A stretch of DNA of 64,000 nucleotides from Anaerolineae bacterium (GCA_023382655.1 JAHDWK010000029.1:25588-89587), one strand, 5' to 3'; positions 35,083 through 44,571 are shown, counted from the first letter of the stretch. Notes: a model not told the origin generated them from the letters alone. Numbers and translations: made by a program.

Positions 35083-35134
35083 CCTCGGTAATCGGTGGTC
35101 GGTAATCGGTATTCGGTTACTGATTACCGGTCAC
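35083..35134. repeat. Word-repeat hairpin (CGGTAATC family) overlapping a stop codon
   Basis: Four variants of CGGTAATC or CGGTATTC are followed by the complement TGATTACCGGTCA. The TGA stop of the next gene (35131-35133, minus strand) is within the right arm. Confidence 0.75.
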
Positions 35135-36027
35135 AGTTTATGGATAGTGGGTTTCATGTCCAATTCGGCAATCATGCCGCTCAGTTCGGTGCGAGTGAGG
35201 GTGCGGCCTTTGGCGGCTACGGCCGTCAATGCCGCTTCCATCATATTGGTGCCAAAGGAACGGCCGTCCAGAATGGGCGTAGACGTGAGCACATGCGTCA
35301 CCCCCCGCTGCCGGAACAGTTCCATATCCTTGCTGGTCGTGGTGTTGGTGACAATAACCTTGCCCTGTAAATTGTCCGGCATGTGCCGCCGGATGTAGTG
35401 GCAATCTCCGGCAATCACATCCGCCCATTGATACCATTTGCTGAACTTGGGCACAATCTGGTCTTGTTTTTCGCCGGTGGGATACAGGACGTTAATTGGC
35501 AGTTTGGTGATGATGGGGGCCAACATACGGCCGAGAAAGTTCAGCGTTTTTAAACTGTGAACGGCAATAGGAATGCCCACCGAAAACATCAGATCGCCAT
35601 AGGTTGCCTGGTAGCCATGATCGGCAAAACTGAGCGTCATGCCGTACCGGTCTACGCCCACGGTGATGAACACTTTGCCCTGGCTGTACTGTGGGCCAAG
35701 CCCGGCAATGAGAGCGTCTACCACCTGGCGCTCCAGCGTATTTTTCAGGCCGCTGCCATCTACTACCGGCGTTTTTTTGACGTTTTGGATGAGTTTGTGG
35801 GCGGCGGTGATGTTATAACGGCGTTCGCCCATGTCCACCCACAGGTCAATGCCGCCCACGCCCAGGCAGTCCACCTGCCCGTCTAGCTCGGTGAAGAGGG
35901 CGGTGGCGCGGGCGATGTCGCCATCGGTGCCGCGCCGTTCGATACTGACTTTTTCGCCCAGCAGTTCCACTTCGACTGCTTTATCGCGGTCGGATGCGCC
36001 CAGGCTGATGCTCACTGCTCGTTTCAT
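35131..36027 (-). CDS. Conserved protein of uncertain function (quinate 5-dehydrogenase-like annotation in relatives)
   Basis: The 298-residue product starts MKRAVSISLGASDRDKAVEVELLGE, followed by RRGTDGDIARA and CLGVGGIDLWV. A later PVVDGSGLKNTLERQVV and AGDCHYIRRHMPD are strongly patterned. I recall similar proteins in Deinococcus-Thermus and Chloroflexota labelled quinate 5-dehydrogenase, but I see no shikimate-dehydrogenase nucleotide motif that would prove it. It probably has two alpha/beta domains. It may form an operon with the nucleotidyltransferase and acyl-CoA dehydrogenase genes downstream. The reaction is unknown. Confidence 0.7.
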   Translation of the reverse strand: MKRAVSISLGASDRDKAVEVELLGEKVSIERRGTDGDIARATALFTELDGQVDCLGVGGIDLWVDMGERRYNITAAHKLIQNVKKTPVVDGSGLKNTLERQVVDALIAGLGPQYSQGKVFITVGVDRYGMTLSFADHGYQATYGDLMFSVGIPIAVHSLKTLNFLGRMLAPIITKLPINVLYPTGEKQDQIVPKFSKWYQWADVIAGDCHYIRRHMPDNLQGKVIVTNTTTSKDMELFRQRGVTHVLTSTPILDGRSFGTNMMEAALTAVAAKGRTLTRTELSGMIAELDMKPTIHKL

Positions 36028-36039
36028 GGTGTGTGCGTG

Positions 36040-36093
36040 TTCGTAGTAGGCGATTTATCGCCTTTTGACGGCGATAAATCACCTACTACAAAC
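36040..36093. repeat. GTAGTAGGCGATTTATCGCC hairpin, copy 2
   Basis: Arms 36043-36062 and 36070-36089 form a 20-bp stem with one mismatch and a seven-base loop. It matches copy 1 at 18163-18217 in stem and flanks, while the loop differs. Confidence 0.85.
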
Positions 36094-36098
36094 GAGGG

Positions 36099-38777
36099 TT
36101 ATGGTTTGATAACGATGGGTAGATACAGTTTGAACGGTGTGCCGACAAAGGTGATGACGGGTGGGCCGGTGACGACGGCCGTGACTTCATCACTGCGCAC
36201 CCCATACTCCACATTTTCTATCACATAAAGAGTATCGCTGATGCCGGCACTCACCACCAATTGCACCTGCCACACTCCACCGGCGGCCAATATCGGCGTG
36301 TGCCAATAGATGATGTCACCATCTTGCGTGAAAGGCACGCTGGCAGTGATCAGCGTGGTATGCGCCGGCAAGACATCGGTGAGAACCACATTTGTAGTCG
36401 GCGAAACGGGGTGTTCGTGGGTGACGGTCAGCGTGTAGGTGAGGATGTCACCGGCATTTATCTCGGCTGCGGACGCCGCTTTGTGCAAGGCCAGCGCGTG
36501 TGCCAGCGGGGTGACGGTGGTTTGTACGGGTAGGCCAAACACGGCCGTGACCTCATCACTGCGCACGCTGTAAACCGCATTTTCCACCAGGTTGGCTGTT
36601 GTCGTCAGCGGCGCAGCTACCACCAGCGTCACCGTCCAGGTAGCATTGGCGGCCAGTTCAGGATTTTCCCATTGCACGGTTGTGCCATCAAAGGAGTGGG
36701 GCAGGGTGGCGGTGACGAACTCGGTATTGGCCGGTACCACGTCGGTTAACACGACATTGTGGGTCGCTGCTGCCGAATTGAGATTTTGCACCGTTATCGT
36801 GTAGGTCAGCCAGTCGCCGGGCATGATTTCGGTGGCTGAGGCCGTCTTGGCCAGTCCCAGATCGAAGGGGATGATGGTGGTTTGCACGGGCAACCCGGCC
36901 ACAAACGCCGCCTCATCGCTTTGGCTGCCATACTGGTTGTTTTCAACCATCGTCGCCGTTGTGTCTACGTCTGTGACGACGGTGAGCGTGACCGTGACCG
37001 TTTCATCGGCAGTCAGCGAGGCAAAATCCCATTCTACGGTTGTGCCATCAAAGGTATGGGGCATGGTGGCCGCCACAAAGATGGTATCAGCCGGGACAAC
37101 ATCTGTAAGAACGACATTATTGGTAACGCTGATGGGATGGAGATTTTGCACGGTGAGGGTGTACGTGATCAACTCGCCGGCCACGGCCGTGGCCGGGCCA
37201 CTTTTGGTTAACCCCAACGCGAACGGCGTATCTCCAGGGATGTTGTTGTAGGCATTCAGGGCGTCAATACGGCCGTACCCATATACATTGTTGGGTACAT
37301 CCCCTGGTTGGTCATCGCCACAAAGGGGAGTGGGAGGGGGTGGCGGAGGCAGGGGCACGGCCGTGTTGTTGATCAAACTCTCCAGGGCATCTACATTCCC
37401 TGCCAGCAACGGCTGTGCGGAAACCAGTAAACCAACCAGTCCGGCCACATGCGGCGCGGCCATGCTGGTGCCGGAAGATGTGCCGTAATTGCCAAAACGG
37501 GTAGTGGAGCGAATGCCCACGCCGGGCGCGCTAATGTCCGGCTTTAACCCATTGTCGAAGGTAGAAGGCCCCCGGCTGCTAAACGAAGCGATAACATCGC
37601 TGTTGTTGGTGGCCCCCACGCTGTACGATTCATCATAAAAGCCGGAGGGGGTATTCACGGTGTTGCAGCCAGACCCGCTATTACCGGCGGAGTGAACGGT
37701 TATGATCCCGGCGGCAACTACATTTTGCGTCACTGCCAGCAGTTCATCGCCCACGGTGCAGCCTTCGCTGGCCGGGCAGCCCCAGGAGTTGTTGATCACA
37801 TGGGGGGCCAGGGCCGGATTGGGGTTTTGCCCATTCAAATCGGTGGGCGCGATGAACCACTGGTAACATTCGGCGTAGGTGGCAGGGGTACCATCACCCA
37901 CGTTCATATTACGGCAGCCAATCCATTTCGCGCCGGGGGCCATGCCTACGGCGTTGGTTGCGCCTGCCGGCCAACTGGGATTGGACGGATCCATATCATT
38001 GCCTACCATTGTGCCCATGGTGTGCGTGCCGTGCCCGTGATCATCACAGGGTTCGGGAGAGTCAGGGCCACAGACGCCACCGCCGCTGTGAATGGCGTCG
38101 TGCCAGTTGTAATTGTGGTCGGCCGTGCTGCCGTTCCAACCACGATATTGGTTAACGAGGCCAGGGTGATCCCAGTCATAACCGGTATCTTGCCCGCCAA
38201 TGACCGCACCGGCGCCGGTAATGCCCAGTGCCCACAAGTCCGGCGCATTGACCAGGGTGATGTTTGGTTCAATAGCTTCCAGAGCACGCTGCATTTGTTC
38301 GGGCGTGGTGGGGATAAGCTGCAAAGGAACGGTGGGGTTGGCAATGAGGCGGGCCACATCATCACGTTGGGCCATTTGCTGCACCACGTTCATATCGCCG
38401 CGCACCCAGATCATATTGACAATCCAGAACGGGCGATAAGAGACGCCTAATGTGTCCAGGTGAGTGATGACGGCGGGTTGGGTGCGGTTGGCAACGGCCG
38501 TCAACGTGTCATACACATACTGCCCTTTCTGCTCCTTTGTGGCCAGGTTGGCGGCGGTGCTCACGTCACCTTGTTCGGTCAGGTAGACCAGGAATTCGGT
38601 CTGGGGTAACTGCCCATCAGGGCCGGCCAGGGCGGGGTCGGCCGTTTGCAGTACCCAGGGGTCTACTTTAGCCTGCCAGCTCAGGTTTTCGGGGGGAATT
38701 TGTGCCTGTACGGCCGTGTAGAGCACGGCCGTGAACAATGTCAGAATACCAATCAGTAAAACGATTCTCTTAACCAT
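36099..38777 (-). CDS. Secreted subtilisin-like serine protease (S8) with three DUF11 repeats
   Basis: A signal peptide (about 1-25) and an inhibitor-type propeptide (about 30-150) precede the S8 catalytic domain. Asp is in GGQDTGYDWDHPG near residue 196, His in DDHGHGTHTMG near 250 and Ser in GTSMAAPHVAG near 439. Three DUF11-type beta-sandwich repeats follow to the end, each with the pattern TYTLTVQN...VVLTDVVPA. The C-terminus is FKLYLPIVIKP, a tail like those of other secreted proteins here, perhaps a sorting signal. GGAGG before the ATG at 38777 fixes the start. It probably degrades extracellular protein. Confidence 0.93.
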   Translation of the reverse strand: MVKRIVLLIGILTLFTAVLYTAVQAQIPPENLSWQAKVDPWVLQTADPALAGPDGQLPQTEFLVYLTEQGDVSTAANLATKEQKGQYVYDTLTAVANRTQPAVITHLDTLGVSYRPFWIVNMIWVRGDMNVVQQMAQRDDVARLIANPTVPLQLIPTTPEQMQRALEAIEPNITLVNAPDLWALGITGAGAVIGGQDTGYDWDHPGLVNQYRGWNGSTADHNYNWHDAIHSGGGVCGPDSPEPCDDHGHGTHTMGTMVGNDMDPSNPSWPAGATNAVGMAPGAKWIGCRNMNVGDGTPATYAECYQWFIAPTDLNGQNPNPALAPHVINNSWGCPASEGCTVGDELLAVTQNVVAAGIITVHSAGNSGSGCNTVNTPSGFYDESYSVGATNNSDVIASFSSRGPSTFDNGLKPDISAPGVGIRSTTRFGNYGTSSGTSMAAPHVAGLVGLLVSAQPLLAGNVDALESLINNTAVPLPPPPPPTPLCGDDQPGDVPNNVYGYGRIDALNAYNNIPGDTPFALGLTKSGPATAVAGELITYTLTVQNLHPISVTNNVVLTDVVPADTIFVAATMPHTFDGTTVEWDFASLTADETVTVTLTVVTDVDTTATMVENNQYGSQSDEAAFVAGLPVQTTIIPFDLGLAKTASATEIMPGDWLTYTITVQNLNSAAATHNVVLTDVVPANTEFVTATLPHSFDGTTVQWENPELAANATWTVTLVVAAPLTTTANLVENAVYSVRSDEVTAVFGLPVQTTVTPLAHALALHKAASAAEINAGDILTYTLTVTHEHPVSPTTNVVLTDVLPAHTTLITASVPFTQDGDIIYWHTPILAAGGVWQVQLVVSAGISDTLYVIENVEYGVRSDEVTAVVTGPPVITFVGTPFKLYLPIVIKP

Positions 38778-38856
38778 AGTTGCCTCCAGTTTGTTATTGG
38801 GGAATCTCAAGCTCATTACTCCGCCGCGTATTATACCGGAGACGGCCGTAAGTGAT

Positions 38857-38888
38857 AAGTTGCCGGCGGCAAGTGCCACCGGCAACTT
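38857..38888. repeat. Hairpin of AAGTTGCCGG words
   Basis: Arms 38857-38866 and 38879-38888 pair perfectly. The loop contains further variants of the words, as in the other word elements. It lies in the 352-base gap between the divergent protease and sigma factor genes. Apart from this and the repeat at 39034-39090 I see no feature there. Confidence 0.55.
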
Positions 38889-39033
38889 GCCACCTCTACA
38901 AAATTGCCCAACTTTCGCCGATGTTTTACACTTGTAACACGTACAGCCAACCGGGTTATCCGTATATCTGTATATAAGGGCGATATTCGTTCGGCTGTAT
39001 GGCGTGTGTGCATGATGATTGTGGCAACGAGAT

Positions 39034-39090
39034 GAAGTTCAACTTTTAGCTATCCAATTGTTCGGCTAACTAGAGAAAAAGTTGAACTTC
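39034..39090. promoter_or_regulatory. Long-spaced 14-bp perfect inverted repeat upstream of the sigma factor gene
   Basis: GAAGTTCAACTTTT (39034-39047) and its exact complement (39077-39090) are 29 bases apart. They lie 40 bases before the sigma factor start and are followed by a second small stem TGGCTC...GAGCCA (39091-39115). This may be a leader hairpin or a paired operator for autoregulation of the sigma/anti-sigma operon. Confidence 0.45.
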
Positions 39091-39129
39091 TGGCTCATAA
39101 GTTACGGCAGAGCCAGAATAAACACGCTG

Positions 39130-39720
39130 ATGAGTATGAACGAATGGAGCGATGAGCAACTACTGGCCCAGGTGGCCAATGGCCAGGTGGCGGCATTCAA
39201 AACGCTGTTTGACCGGTATGGTGGGCGCGTTACCGGGTTTTGTGTGAAACTGTTGGGTGACCAGGCTTTGGCCGAGGATGCCTGCCAGGAGACATTTTGG
39301 CGTATCTGGAACGGGGCGCATACGTTTGATGGGCAGCGGGGTAATTTTCAAGCCTGGCTGTTTGGCATTGCCCGCAATCTGGCGATTGATACCATTCGCC
39401 GCCAAAAACATATACAGGTAGAGCCATTACCTGACGGCCGTGCCACCTACCATGAACTGGCCGCCAGGGTAGATGGGGGTATAGACGTAGTGGAAGCCAC
39501 CTGGGTCTCCATCCAGCAGCAACAGGTACACCAGGCGCTGGCCGAACTGCCGCCCGATCAACGAGATGTGATCGAGTGGATTTATTTTCAGGGGATGACC
39601 CGGCGTGAAATCGCCCAGGAGAAAAATATCCCCTTTGGCACCATCAACACCAGGGTGCAGTTAGCGCTGGAAAAATTGGGGCGGGCGCTGCGGGCCAATG
39701 GTTATGGCCTTGAGGAATAA
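39130..39720 (+). CDS. ECF-type RNA polymerase sigma factor
   Basis: Region 2 reads LFDRYGGRVTGFCVKLLGDQALAEDACQETFWRIW and FQAWLFGIARNLAIDTIRR. Region 4 reads LAELPPDQRDVIEWIYFQGMTRREIAQ with the helix-turn-helix. Length is normal at about 196 residues. The next gene starts two bases after the stop and encodes an RskA-like anti-sigma factor, so this is a sigma/anti-sigma operon. ATG codons at 39130 and 39136 are both possible starts. Targets may include the DUF4397 surface protein gene downstream, which is inference. Confidence 0.92.
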   Translation: MSMNEWSDEQLLAQVANGQVAAFKTLFDRYGGRVTGFCVKLLGDQALAEDACQETFWRIWNGAHTFDGQRGNFQAWLFGIARNLAIDTIRRQKHIQVEPLPDGRATYHELAARVDGGIDVVEATWVSIQQQQVHQALAELPPDQRDVIEWIYFQGMTRREIAQEKNIPFGTINTRVQLALEKLGRALRANGYGLEE

Positions 39721-39721
39721 C

Positions 39722-40804
39722 ATGGACGAGCAAATGCAAGGGCTGCTGGCACTTTATGCATTAGGTGGCCTGACCGAAGATGAGCAACAGGAAGTGGAAG
39801 CCTATCTGGTGCGCCACCCGGAAGCAGCAGCGGAGTTACACGAAATGCAATTAGCTGTCACCGCGTTGGCGCATACCGCTTCGCCGGTGTCCCCTTCGCC
39901 GCAGATGGAAGAGGCGCTCATGGCGCGGGTGACGGCCGATGCGGAAGCCCGTTTTGGTGCGGTCAACCAACCGGCAAAGCCAGCGCCGCCAGCCCCAAAG
40001 GCAAGCTGGGCCGAGCGGCTGCGTGTTTTCCTGACGCCGCCGGTTTGGGGCACGGCCGTAGCCATTGCCCTGATCACCCTCATCTTTGCTGCCCTGCTCT
40101 GGCAAAACCGCGCCACACAGTACGAGCAACAACTGGCGGCTCAGGCAACGGAGATGCAAGTCTTGCAGGCCGAAAATGCCGCTTTGCAGCAAACTAATCA
40201 GGAATTGACTACGGCCGTCAGCAATGCCGACCTGGAAAAGGCCCGGTTGCAGACGCAGCTAGAAACGCTGCGACAAGAACGAGACACCGCGCAAATGCAG
40301 GCGGCTTTGTTGGCGGAGGAAAAGGCCGAGTTGGCGGAGGAAAAGGCCGTTTTGCTCAGCCAGAATGAAAGTTTAAGCGAGCAACTGCTGGCAGTGACCG
40401 CTCTGGCCGAAACGCTGCAAAACGACCTGGACACCGCTAATGAAGTGCTGGCGCTGTTTACCTCGCCCGACGTGGAACTGGTTTCTCTGCCGGGCACAGA
40501 AGCCCAGCCGCAGGCAGTGGGCCAGCTTTTGTTTGATCCCAATACCAATGTCTCCCTCTTGTTGGTGGAAGGAATGGAAAACCTGGCTCCCGGTCAGGTA
40601 TACCAGGTGTTGCTCATTCGGGAAGATGGGCATGACACGGCCGAGACCTTTGCGGTAGATGTGCAGGGACAGCGGGCGTTGATTATCCATTCGTTGACGC
40701 CGATGAGTGCATTTACGGCCGTTGGCGTCTCCATTGAACCGGAAGGCGGCAGCCCGCAGCGCACCGGTGACATCATTTTGTTGGGTGAATTGCTGAGTTC
40801 CTGA
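39722..40804 (+). CDS. Anti-sigma-K factor RskA-like membrane protein
   Basis: The N-terminus (about 1-100) has the anti-sigma helix pattern GLLALYALGGLTEDEQQEVEAYL. A membrane segment near 110-135 (TAVAIALITLIFAALLW) follows. A long coiled coil at about 140-240 (Gln/Glu/Ala-rich) comes before an RskA C-terminal domain with FDPNTNVSLLLVEGMENLAPGQVYQVLLIRE. GAGG precedes the ATG directly after the sigma gene. The coiled coil is longer than I expect for the family and may set the distance of the sensor domain from the membrane. Confidence 0.9.
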   Translation: MDEQMQGLLALYALGGLTEDEQQEVEAYLVRHPEAAAELHEMQLAVTALAHTASPVSPSPQMEEALMARVTADAEARFGAVNQPAKPAPPAPKASWAERLRVFLTPPVWGTAVAIALITLIFAALLWQNRATQYEQQLAAQATEMQVLQAENAALQQTNQELTTAVSNADLEKARLQTQLETLRQERDTAQMQAALLAEEKAELAEEKAVLLSQNESLSEQLLAVTALAETLQNDLDTANEVLALFTSPDVELVSLPGTEAQPQAVGQLLFDPNTNVSLLLVEGMENLAPGQVYQVLLIREDGHDTAETFAVDVQGQRALIIHSLTPMSAFTAVGVSIEPEGGSPQRTGDIILLGELLSS

Positions 40805-40827
40805 CCCTTCCCTGCTCCTCGGAAACC

Positions 40828-40865
40828 AAAGCCCCGTCTGAAATCAGGCGGGGCTTTTTTGTTTT
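40828..40865 (+). terminator. Rho-independent terminator after the sigma/anti-sigma operon
   Basis: Arms 40828-40840 and 40845-40857 form a GC-rich stem with one mismatch and an AAAT loop, followed by TTT and GTTTT. It should end the operon before the DUF4397 gene, 24 bases after the anti-sigma stop. Confidence 0.85.
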
Positions 40866-41062
40866 ATACAGATATTGTAGTGAGTTTTGGAAATTGACAC
40901 GTACAAAACCAGTACAGCCTGCGTATACCTGAATGGAAAGCAAAACAGGTGGCCGGCGGGCAGGTGCGCGCGAAACAGATCTGACCCTCGCCAAGCCCCA
41001 CACCCGGCGCAAACAGCGCCAACTTATTCAAATAAAATTAAAAGGTTGCATAGGAGGCAAAC

Positions 41063-43090
41063 ATGCGCGAAAAAGTTTACCGTTCAGGGTTGTTGCTTAT
41101 TGGTGTTCTGGTTTTACTGATGGTCATTCCGTCTGTGCTGGCGTGGACGGCCGTTACCAACCCGCCTAACACCCCCACCGGAGGCGATGATCCCATCGTC
41201 TCTGTGGCCCATTTTGCGCCCTTCGCCGATACGGCGTTGGGCACATCCGTGACTGTGCGTGTGGATGGCGGTGATGCCATCACCAATTTTGAGTTTGGCG
41301 ATATTGTCACCACCACCTTACCGGCCGACACCTATCTCATTGAAATTCTGCCCACCGGCAGCAGCGACGTGGCCATCAGTGGCACGGTCACGCTCATGCA
41401 GGATATGCGCTACACGCTGGCGGCCATTGGTGATGGTGTCAACCAGCCGTTGGCGCTGCGAGCCTTGGTGGATGACACGGCCGTTTCCCCCACCGAAGCC
41501 AAACTGCGTCTGGCCCATTTTGCCCCCTTCGCCAGCAGTGGCACGGAAGTGGACATATGCACAGATGACGGTACGGTCGTGATCACCGACTTTGCCTATG
41601 ATGACGTCACCGATCCCTACGTCGCCCTGCCCGGCGGGGACTATGATTTGCTGATTGCCCTGGCAGGCACCAACTGTGCTACGGTGGCTCTGGATTTGCC
41701 CTCTTTACGTCTGGAAGCGGGTCAGATTTATGACGCTTTTGCCATTGGTGGCGCCAATGATTGGCCGCTCAGCGCCAGCACCATCACCGGGCTAAATCCG
41801 ACGCCGGCTAACGTGGATGTGGCCCACCTGGCTCCCTTTGCCGATACTCCCACCGGTACATCCGTCACCGTGCGCCTGAACGGTGGTGATGCGCTCACGG
41901 AGTTTGAGTTTGGTGATATTGCCGCCGGTGTAGAACTGGAAGCAGGTGACTATCTGGTGGAAATCTTGCCCACCGGCAGCAGTACCGTCGCCATCAGCGG
42001 CACGGCCACGCTGGATGTGGCCGGTGATTATGTGATTGCGGCCATTGGTGATGGCGTGAATCAGCCATTGGAACTGCTGGTCATTGACCGCAACATGGCG
42101 CCGGCGCGCCAGGCAGCCGGTGGTGGCGACGCCGCCGTGTTTGTGGCCCATCTGGCCCCCTTTGCCAGCACGGGCACAGAAGTAGACATTTGCACCGATG
42201 AGGGCACGGCCGTTGTCACTGACTTTGCTTACAAGGATATGGCTACGCTCAATCTGCCCGCCGGGGATTATGATCTGCTCATTGCCCTGGCCGGTACCAG
42301 TTGCAGTACGGTCGCCCTGGATTTGCCTTCCGTTCGCCTGGGCAGCGACGAGATGATAGACCTTTATGCCATTGGCGGCGCAAATGATTGGCCGCTGAAT
42401 GTGACCAGCATCACCGGTTTTAACCTGACGCCCACCCAGGCGACCGTCAACGTCGGCCACTTTGCTCCCTTTGCCACTGGTCTGGAGAACACCTCCGTCA
42501 CCGTGCGGCTGAATGGAGCCGACGCTATCACCGATTTTGTCTTTGGCGAATTAGTAGAAGGGGTATCCCTGGATCCGGGTGATTATCTGGTGGAAATTGT
42601 GCCCACAGGTTCGGTGACGCCCGCCATCACGGGTACGTTTAGCCTGACGGCCGGGGTAGATTACACGCTCTCGGCGATTGGTGATGGTGTGAACCAGCTA
42701 CTCGAACTACATGCGCTGGTGGACGACAACAGTGCCCCGGCTGCCGGAAATGCCCGCGCCCGGATTGTGCATTATGCACCTTTTGCCAACAGTGGTACGG
42801 AGGTAGACATTTGCACGGAGGATGGTACGGCCGTAGTCTCCAACGTGCCCTACAAAGCATTCACCGACCCCTATCTGGAACTGCCCGCCGGTTTGTATGA
42901 CCTGAAGGTCACGGCTGCCGGTTCCGATTGTGAAACGCTGCTTTTTGACATCCCGCTCATCCGTCTGCCGGCTGGCGCGGTGGCGACCATCTTTGCCGTC
43001 GGTGGCGCGAATGACTTCGCCCCCACCGTGATCACCACCCCCGACCTGACACCGCTGCACATCTTCCTGCCGGTTCTCTTTAACAACTAG
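41063..43090 (+). CDS. Secreted DUF4397 repeat protein
   Basis: A signal peptide (about 1-27) is followed by six DUF4397-type beta-sandwich repeats of about 100 residues in three alternating pairs, starting near DNA 41200, 41815 and 42450. One type carries TSVTVRLNGGDA and the other GTEVDICTDDGT, and each begins with AHxAPFA. Pairs are close enough at the DNA level to show duplication. The C-terminus LHIFLPVLFNN resembles other YLP-type tails in the window. The role is probably structural or in adhesion at the cell surface. GGAGG precedes the ATG. The gap 40866-41062 shows nothing else that I can support. Confidence 0.88.
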   Translation: MREKVYRSGLLLIGVLVLLMVIPSVLAWTAVTNPPNTPTGGDDPIVSVAHFAPFADTALGTSVTVRVDGGDAITNFEFGDIVTTTLPADTYLIEILPTGSSDVAISGTVTLMQDMRYTLAAIGDGVNQPLALRALVDDTAVSPTEAKLRLAHFAPFASSGTEVDICTDDGTVVITDFAYDDVTDPYVALPGGDYDLLIALAGTNCATVALDLPSLRLEAGQIYDAFAIGGANDWPLSASTITGLNPTPANVDVAHLAPFADTPTGTSVTVRLNGGDALTEFEFGDIAAGVELEAGDYLVEILPTGSSTVAISGTATLDVAGDYVIAAIGDGVNQPLELLVIDRNMAPARQAAGGGDAAVFVAHLAPFASTGTEVDICTDEGTAVVTDFAYKDMATLNLPAGDYDLLIALAGTSCSTVALDLPSVRLGSDEMIDLYAIGGANDWPLNVTSITGFNLTPTQATVNVGHFAPFATGLENTSVTVRLNGADAITDFVFGELVEGVSLDPGDYLVEIVPTGSVTPAITGTFSLTAGVDYTLSAIGDGVNQLLELHALVDDNSAPAAGNARARIVHYAPFANSGTEVDICTEDGTAVVSNVPYKAFTDPYLELPAGLYDLKVTAAGSDCETLLFDIPLIRLPAGAVATIFAVGGANDFAPTVITTPDLTPLHIFLPVLFNN

Positions 43091-43110
43091 GTTTAGCTGG
43101 GGCGATTTTT

Positions 43111-43172
43111 CGTGATGCGTGATGCGTGATTCGTGAAGTTTTCCGGTCACGCATCACGTTTCACGCATCACG
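43111..43172. repeat. Word-repeat hairpin (GCGTGAT family) coding a protein tail
   Basis: Four GCGTGAT-type words on the left pair with TCACGCATCACGTTTCACGC words on the right. On the minus strand it encodes the final Val-Met-Arg-Glu-Thr and the stop (43154-43156) of the DUF1579 gene. Confidence 0.82.
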
Positions 43173-43597
43173 CCTTTCTCTCGCTGGTAATGAATGTGCC
43201 ACAACGTTTGCCAGTTTTGCCCGGCGTCGGTGGAAAGCTGCCAGTACCAATCCAGGCTGTCCGGCTCAATGTTCGTCCACACCATGCGCTGGTGTGCCGG
43301 TCTGCCCTCGACCATTGTCTCGCGGGAAAGGATCATGTCGCCATCTTTGATGCCGCCAACAAAATCGAGGTAATTCCCCTGGTTGTCTACCCAGGTTTGT
43401 TTCCATTGGCCGGATACCTCGTTGTATACGGAGACACTCATGCCTTGAAAGGGTGCGGTCTGGTCATCGTGCAGACTGGTGAACTTTTCGCGGATGATTT
43501 TGTCGCCCAAAATTTTGGTCACACTGTTGCGCCCACGGCCGTTGTCAGCCCAGGTTAGCTCCCATTCCCCTAACCAGAAGTCAAATTGATCGTTCAT
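43154..43597 (-). CDS. DUF1579-like lipocalin-type protein
   Basis: The 147-residue product starts NDQFDFWLGEWELTW, a mark of the DUF1579 and THAP4-like group of beta-barrel proteins. It continues with SVYNEVSGQWKQTWVDNQGNYLDF and a final WHIHYQRE. The function is unknown. The last five residues and the stop codon are supplied by the hairpin element, so the native end was probably altered. It precedes, on the same strand, no close gene; PhzF is 47 bases upstream. Confidence 0.8.
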   Translation of the reverse strand: MNDQFDFWLGEWELTWADNGRGRNSVTKILGDKIIREKFTSLHDDQTAPFQGMSVSVYNEVSGQWKQTWVDNQGNYLDFVGGIKDGDMILSRETMVEGRPAHQRMVWTNIEPDSLDWYWQLSTDAGQNWQTLWHIHYQREKGVMRET

Positions 43598-43644
43598 GGT
43601 ATCACTTCCTACCAGACATCCGATTTTTTGGAAAAATCGGATGT

Positions 43645-44556
43645 CTAACTTGCCTGTATATTCAATTCGCCGCGAATGACGGTCACGGCCGTGCCCCCTA
43701 CCTTCACCGTCTCAATATCCTCACGTGGCCCGACGATTTCTACCCAGCCCTGCCCTGGCCGGCCCAGCCAATGTCCTTGCTCGGCCACAAAAATCGGGTT
43801 GTCTAGCAGGCCATAATGCCACAAATAGGCAGCCATGCCGCCGGTGGCCGAGCCGGTAAACGGGTCTTCCATGGTGTCCGGCGGTACGCCAAAATGGCGG
43901 GCAAATGTGTGCCCTTCCGATGTCACCCCTTCCAGGCAAAAGAGATGCGGGCTGAAGAAGTCGGCGCGGGCACGTAGTTCACTGTACGCAGCCACATCCA
44001 GGCGGCAACGGCGCAGCGCGTCCAGGCTGCGCAGCGGGATCATCAGTTGCGGTGTGCCGGTACTGACCGTCTGGATGGGTACATCTGGCAGCAGGTCGGC
44101 AGGTGACAGGCCGAAGGCGGGCAGCACCCGTGCCGGGTCATGCACGGCCAGGAATTGGGGCTTTTTCTGGCTCATGGTGATGCGGCGCATGGTGATGCGC
44201 GGCAAACGGCCGTCCCCCTCAATCTCCACCGTGATTACCCCCGCCGGCAGTTCCAGCGTCACGGCCGTGACCCCCGCATCCAACACAATTTCCCCTCTCT
44301 CTACCAGGGCATGGATGGTAGCAATGGTAGGATGCCCGGCCAGGGGGATCTCCTCTGCCGGGGTGAAATAACGCGCCCCAAAATCGGCCACTACCGACCG
44401 GCGCACAAAGGCGGTTTCCGAGAGGTTCATCTCTCTGGCAATGGCTAACATCTGGCCGGCGGTCAGTTCGTCGGCGTTAAACACAATGGCACACGGGTTC
44501 CCGGCCAACGGCCGTGTCGTGAAAGCGTCTACTTGCATGAAAGGGTAGGTTGGCAT
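43645..44556 (-). CDS. PhzF family isomerase/epimerase-like protein
   Basis: The 303-residue product has the two-lobe PhzF pattern: FMQVDAFTTRPLAGNPCAIVF at the start, the catalytic Glu in MNLSETAFV, PLAGHPTIATIHAL and, in the second lobe, DPFTGSATGGMAAYLW. Relatives isomerise phenazine precursors, but most have unknown substrates. No phenazine genes are nearby. Length is normal. Confidence 0.9.
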   Translation of the reverse strand: MPTYPFMQVDAFTTRPLAGNPCAIVFNADELTAGQMLAIAREMNLSETAFVRRSVVADFGARYFTPAEEIPLAGHPTIATIHALVERGEIVLDAGVTAVTLELPAGVITVEIEGDGRLPRITMRRITMSQKKPQFLAVHDPARVLPAFGLSPADLLPDVPIQTVSTGTPQLMIPLRSLDALRRCRLDVAAYSELRARADFFSPHLFCLEGVTSEGHTFARHFGVPPDTMEDPFTGSATGGMAAYLWHYGLLDNPIFVAEQGHWLGRPGQGWVEIVGPREDIETVKVGGTAVTVIRGELNIQAS

Positions 44557-44571
44557 GGTTCCTCACTGTTG

